From: Gammaproteobacteria bacterium
Lineage (GTDB): Bacteria; Pseudomonadota; Gammaproteobacteria; Eutrophobiales; Eutrophobiaceae
Direction: 5' to 3'
Assembly: GCA_004356415.1 (NCBI GenBank)
Contig: SMWN01000040.1
Location: forward strand, 1 to 6,957
Length of the DNA stretch: 6,957 bases
Shown here: positions 5,784-6,957 of the stretch, in pieces
Layout: the number at the start of each line of letters is the position of its first letter
Position numbering within the stretch: the stretch's first letter is position 1
The notes under the pieces: model-generated
Databases searched by the model: none
Seen by the model: only the letters and a program-made list of their open reading frames with translations
Told to the model about the DNA's origin: nothing
Made by a program: the position numbers and the translations under genes

Positions 5784-6872
5784 GTGGAAAACCGTAAGAT
5801 CATTCATATCGACATGGATGCCTTCTTTGCCTCTGTCGAGCAGCGGGATAACCCCGAATACCAGGGCAAGCCTGTGATTGTTGGTGGTTTACCAGATAAA
5901 CGTGGTGTTGTGGCCGCATGTAGCTATGAAGCCAGACAATTTGGTATTCACTCAGCGATGCCAAGTTCGAGGGCATATAGATTATGCCCCTCGGCAATTT
6001 TTATACGGCCCCGTATCGATATCTACAGGGAAGTCTCTACTGAAATACAGTCTATTTTTAAACGTTATACAGATCTGGTTGAGCCACTTTCTCTGGATGA
6101 AGCTTATCTGGATGTGACTAAGTGTACAGAATTTCAGGGATCGGCCACGCTCATTGCACGGTCAATTAAAAAGACAATCAAAGATGAAACTGAACTTACG
6201 GCATCTGCTGGGGTTTCCTACAACAAATTTCTTGCAAAGATTGCTTCAGATATGGATAAACCAGACGGTTTTTATTTGATTACACCACACCAGGGTGAAA
6301 AGTTTGTTGAATTACTTAAGGTCAGAAAATTTCATGGTGTTGGCAAGGCAACTGAAGCGAAGATGAATGCATTAAAAATATATACTGGCGCCGATTTGAA
6401 AAGATGGTCAGAAAATGCATTGGTCGGTAAGTTTGGCAAGGCAGGGCGGTATTATTTTCAAATTTCTCGTGGGATAGACCATCGACCGGTAAGAAACAAT
6501 CGAATTCGAAAATCAATTGGTTGTGAAACGACCTTTCAGGAAGATTTAGCTGATGTTGATGTCATGCTAAATAAACTGCATTATTTATCCGAAAAAGTTT
6601 TTTTGAAATTAAAAGAAAAGGGATTTTCTGCAAAAACTGTCACTCTGAAAGTTAAATACAGTGATTTTGTATTGATCACACGACGTGTTACCAGAGAAAA
6701 TTCGGTAAAGGGTGCTGACGAGATGATGGGTATATTGGGACAGTTGCTTCAGAAAACAGAAGCGGGTGCACGTAAGGTACGATTATTGGGCGTGAGTGTT
6801 TCAAAACTTGAAATGATTAATCAACCCAAAATTCATCAATTCTCCGGGGATGAGCAACTTAATCTTTTATAA
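5784..6872 (+). CDS. dinB: DNA polymerase IV (Y-family translesion polymerase)
   Basis: A 362-residue Y-family polymerase that extends past damaged or misaligned template bases in the cytoplasm, usually as part of the stress/SOS response. Seen: catalytic metal ligands D10 (HIDMDAFF) and D105/E106 (SLDEAYLD); steric-gate F15; nucleotide-contact Y48 and R51 in SYEARQFG; thumb and helix-hairpin-helix region around 183-201 (FHGVGKATEAKM); little-finger domain about 245-345; and a C-terminal beta-clamp binding motif QLNLL (358-362). Length matches the family (E. coli 351). The start is GTG. The next ATG (5814) would remove the first catalytic aspartate, and the frame upstream is closed by TAA at 5757-5759 with no other good start. 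The nearest AGG lies about 17 nt upstream, too far for a normal ribosome site, which fits leaderless translation. The gene is divergent from the Sel1 gene. SOS control is expected for many dinB genes but no LexA site is seen here. Confidence 0.97.
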   Translation: MENRKIIHIDMDAFFASVEQRDNPEYQGKPVIVGGLPDKRGVVAACSYEARQFGIHSAMPSSRAYRLCPSAIFIRPRIDIYREVSTEIQSIFKRYTDLVEPLSLDEAYLDVTKCTEFQGSATLIARSIKKTIKDETELTASAGVSYNKFLAKIASDMDKPDGFYLITPHQGEKFVELLKVRKFHGVGKATEAKMNALKIYTGADLKRWSENALVGKFGKAGRYYFQISRGIDHRPVRNNRIRKSIGCETTFQEDLADVDVMLNKLHYLSEKVFLKLKEKGFSAKTVTLKVKYSDFVLITRRVTRENSVKGADEMMGILGQLLQKTEAGARKVRLLGVSVSKLEMINQPKIHQFSGDEQLNLL

Positions 6873-6906
6873 CACTTATGAACTGTCATAGTCAGCTATT
6901 TGTTTC

Positions 6907-6957
6907 TTAGGCCATTAACCCTCCTATGAGTGCACCAATTAAAAGAGGTGGAATATA
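6907..6957 (-). CDS. Possible C-terminal end of a membrane protein (cut by window edge)
   Basis: On the - strand the frame is open from the window edge for 16 codons, reading YIPPLLIGALIGGLMA, then TAA at 6909-6907. The hydrophobic, glycine-spaced composition resembles the last transmembrane helix of a permease or similar protein. It would converge on dinB across a 34-bp gap (6873-6906) in which no clear terminator is seen. Only 16 residues are visible, so the family cannot be assigned and a chance open frame is possible. Confidence 0.4.
   Translation of the reverse strand, partial: YIPPLLIGALIGGLMA

Noticed and set aside
5710..5790. LexA (SOS) box upstream of dinB
   Set aside because: No CTGT-N8-ACAG or close variant found; the palindromes present have different sequences.
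6926..6957. New + strand gene starting at ATG 6926 (MSAPIKRGG)
   Set aside because: No ribosome site upstream (the preceding bases are pyrimidine-rich), and the opposite strand reads as a membrane-protein C-terminus ending in a stop.

Overview
The window looks like chromosomal DNA of a Gram-negative bacterium, most likely a gammaproteobacterium with moderate to slightly AT-rich base composition. The evidence is a FieF/YiiP-type metal exporter whose zinc ligands match the E. coli protein in spacing, a DinB polymerase with a proteobacterial-type clamp-binding tail, a TVP38 plus flavin disulfide reductase pair, and a large secreted Sel1-repeat protein with a classical Sec signal peptide. No genus can be named from sequence alone. 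There are no transposases, phage genes, CRISPR arrays or structural RNAs.

Layout. (1) Positions 1-666, + strand: the C-terminal three quarters of a cation diffusion facilitator, cut by the window edge. (2) Positions 686-2853, - strand: a membrane protein of the TVP38/TMEM64 (VTT/DedA-like) family followed, with a 4-bp ATGA overlap, by an FAD/NAD-dependent class I disulfide oxidoreductase. It converges on the metal exporter across about 20 bp. (3) Positions 2977-5709, - strand: a 910-residue, probably periplasmic, Sel1-repeat protein. Three blocks of Sel1 repeats (5, 2 and 3 repeats) are separated by long acidic linkers carrying four copies of a basic-aromatic motif, K-x-G-F-F-S-[RK]-L-F-G. 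(4) Positions 5710-5783: a compact divergent regulatory region with two overlapping palindromes and a good candidate sigma70 promoter. (5) Positions 5784-6872, + strand: dinB (DNA polymerase IV), starting at GTG and probably leaderless. (6) Positions 6907-6957, - strand: what looks like the last 16 codons of another membrane protein, converging on dinB.

How they may work together. The Sel1 gene, TVP38 gene and reductase gene lie head to tail on the - strand with no obvious terminator between them, so they may form one transcript. TVP38 and the reductase are almost certainly a translationally coupled pair; homologues of the two are known as single fused polypeptides. The metal exporter and dinB look like ordinary neighbours. 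The most unusual element is the Sel1 protein: its four FFSRLFG motifs resemble the amphipathic membrane-targeting segments at the start of FtsY, yet they sit in a protein that appears to be exported. The rest reads as ordinary core or semi-core chromosome, and no clear new defence or mobile system is visible.
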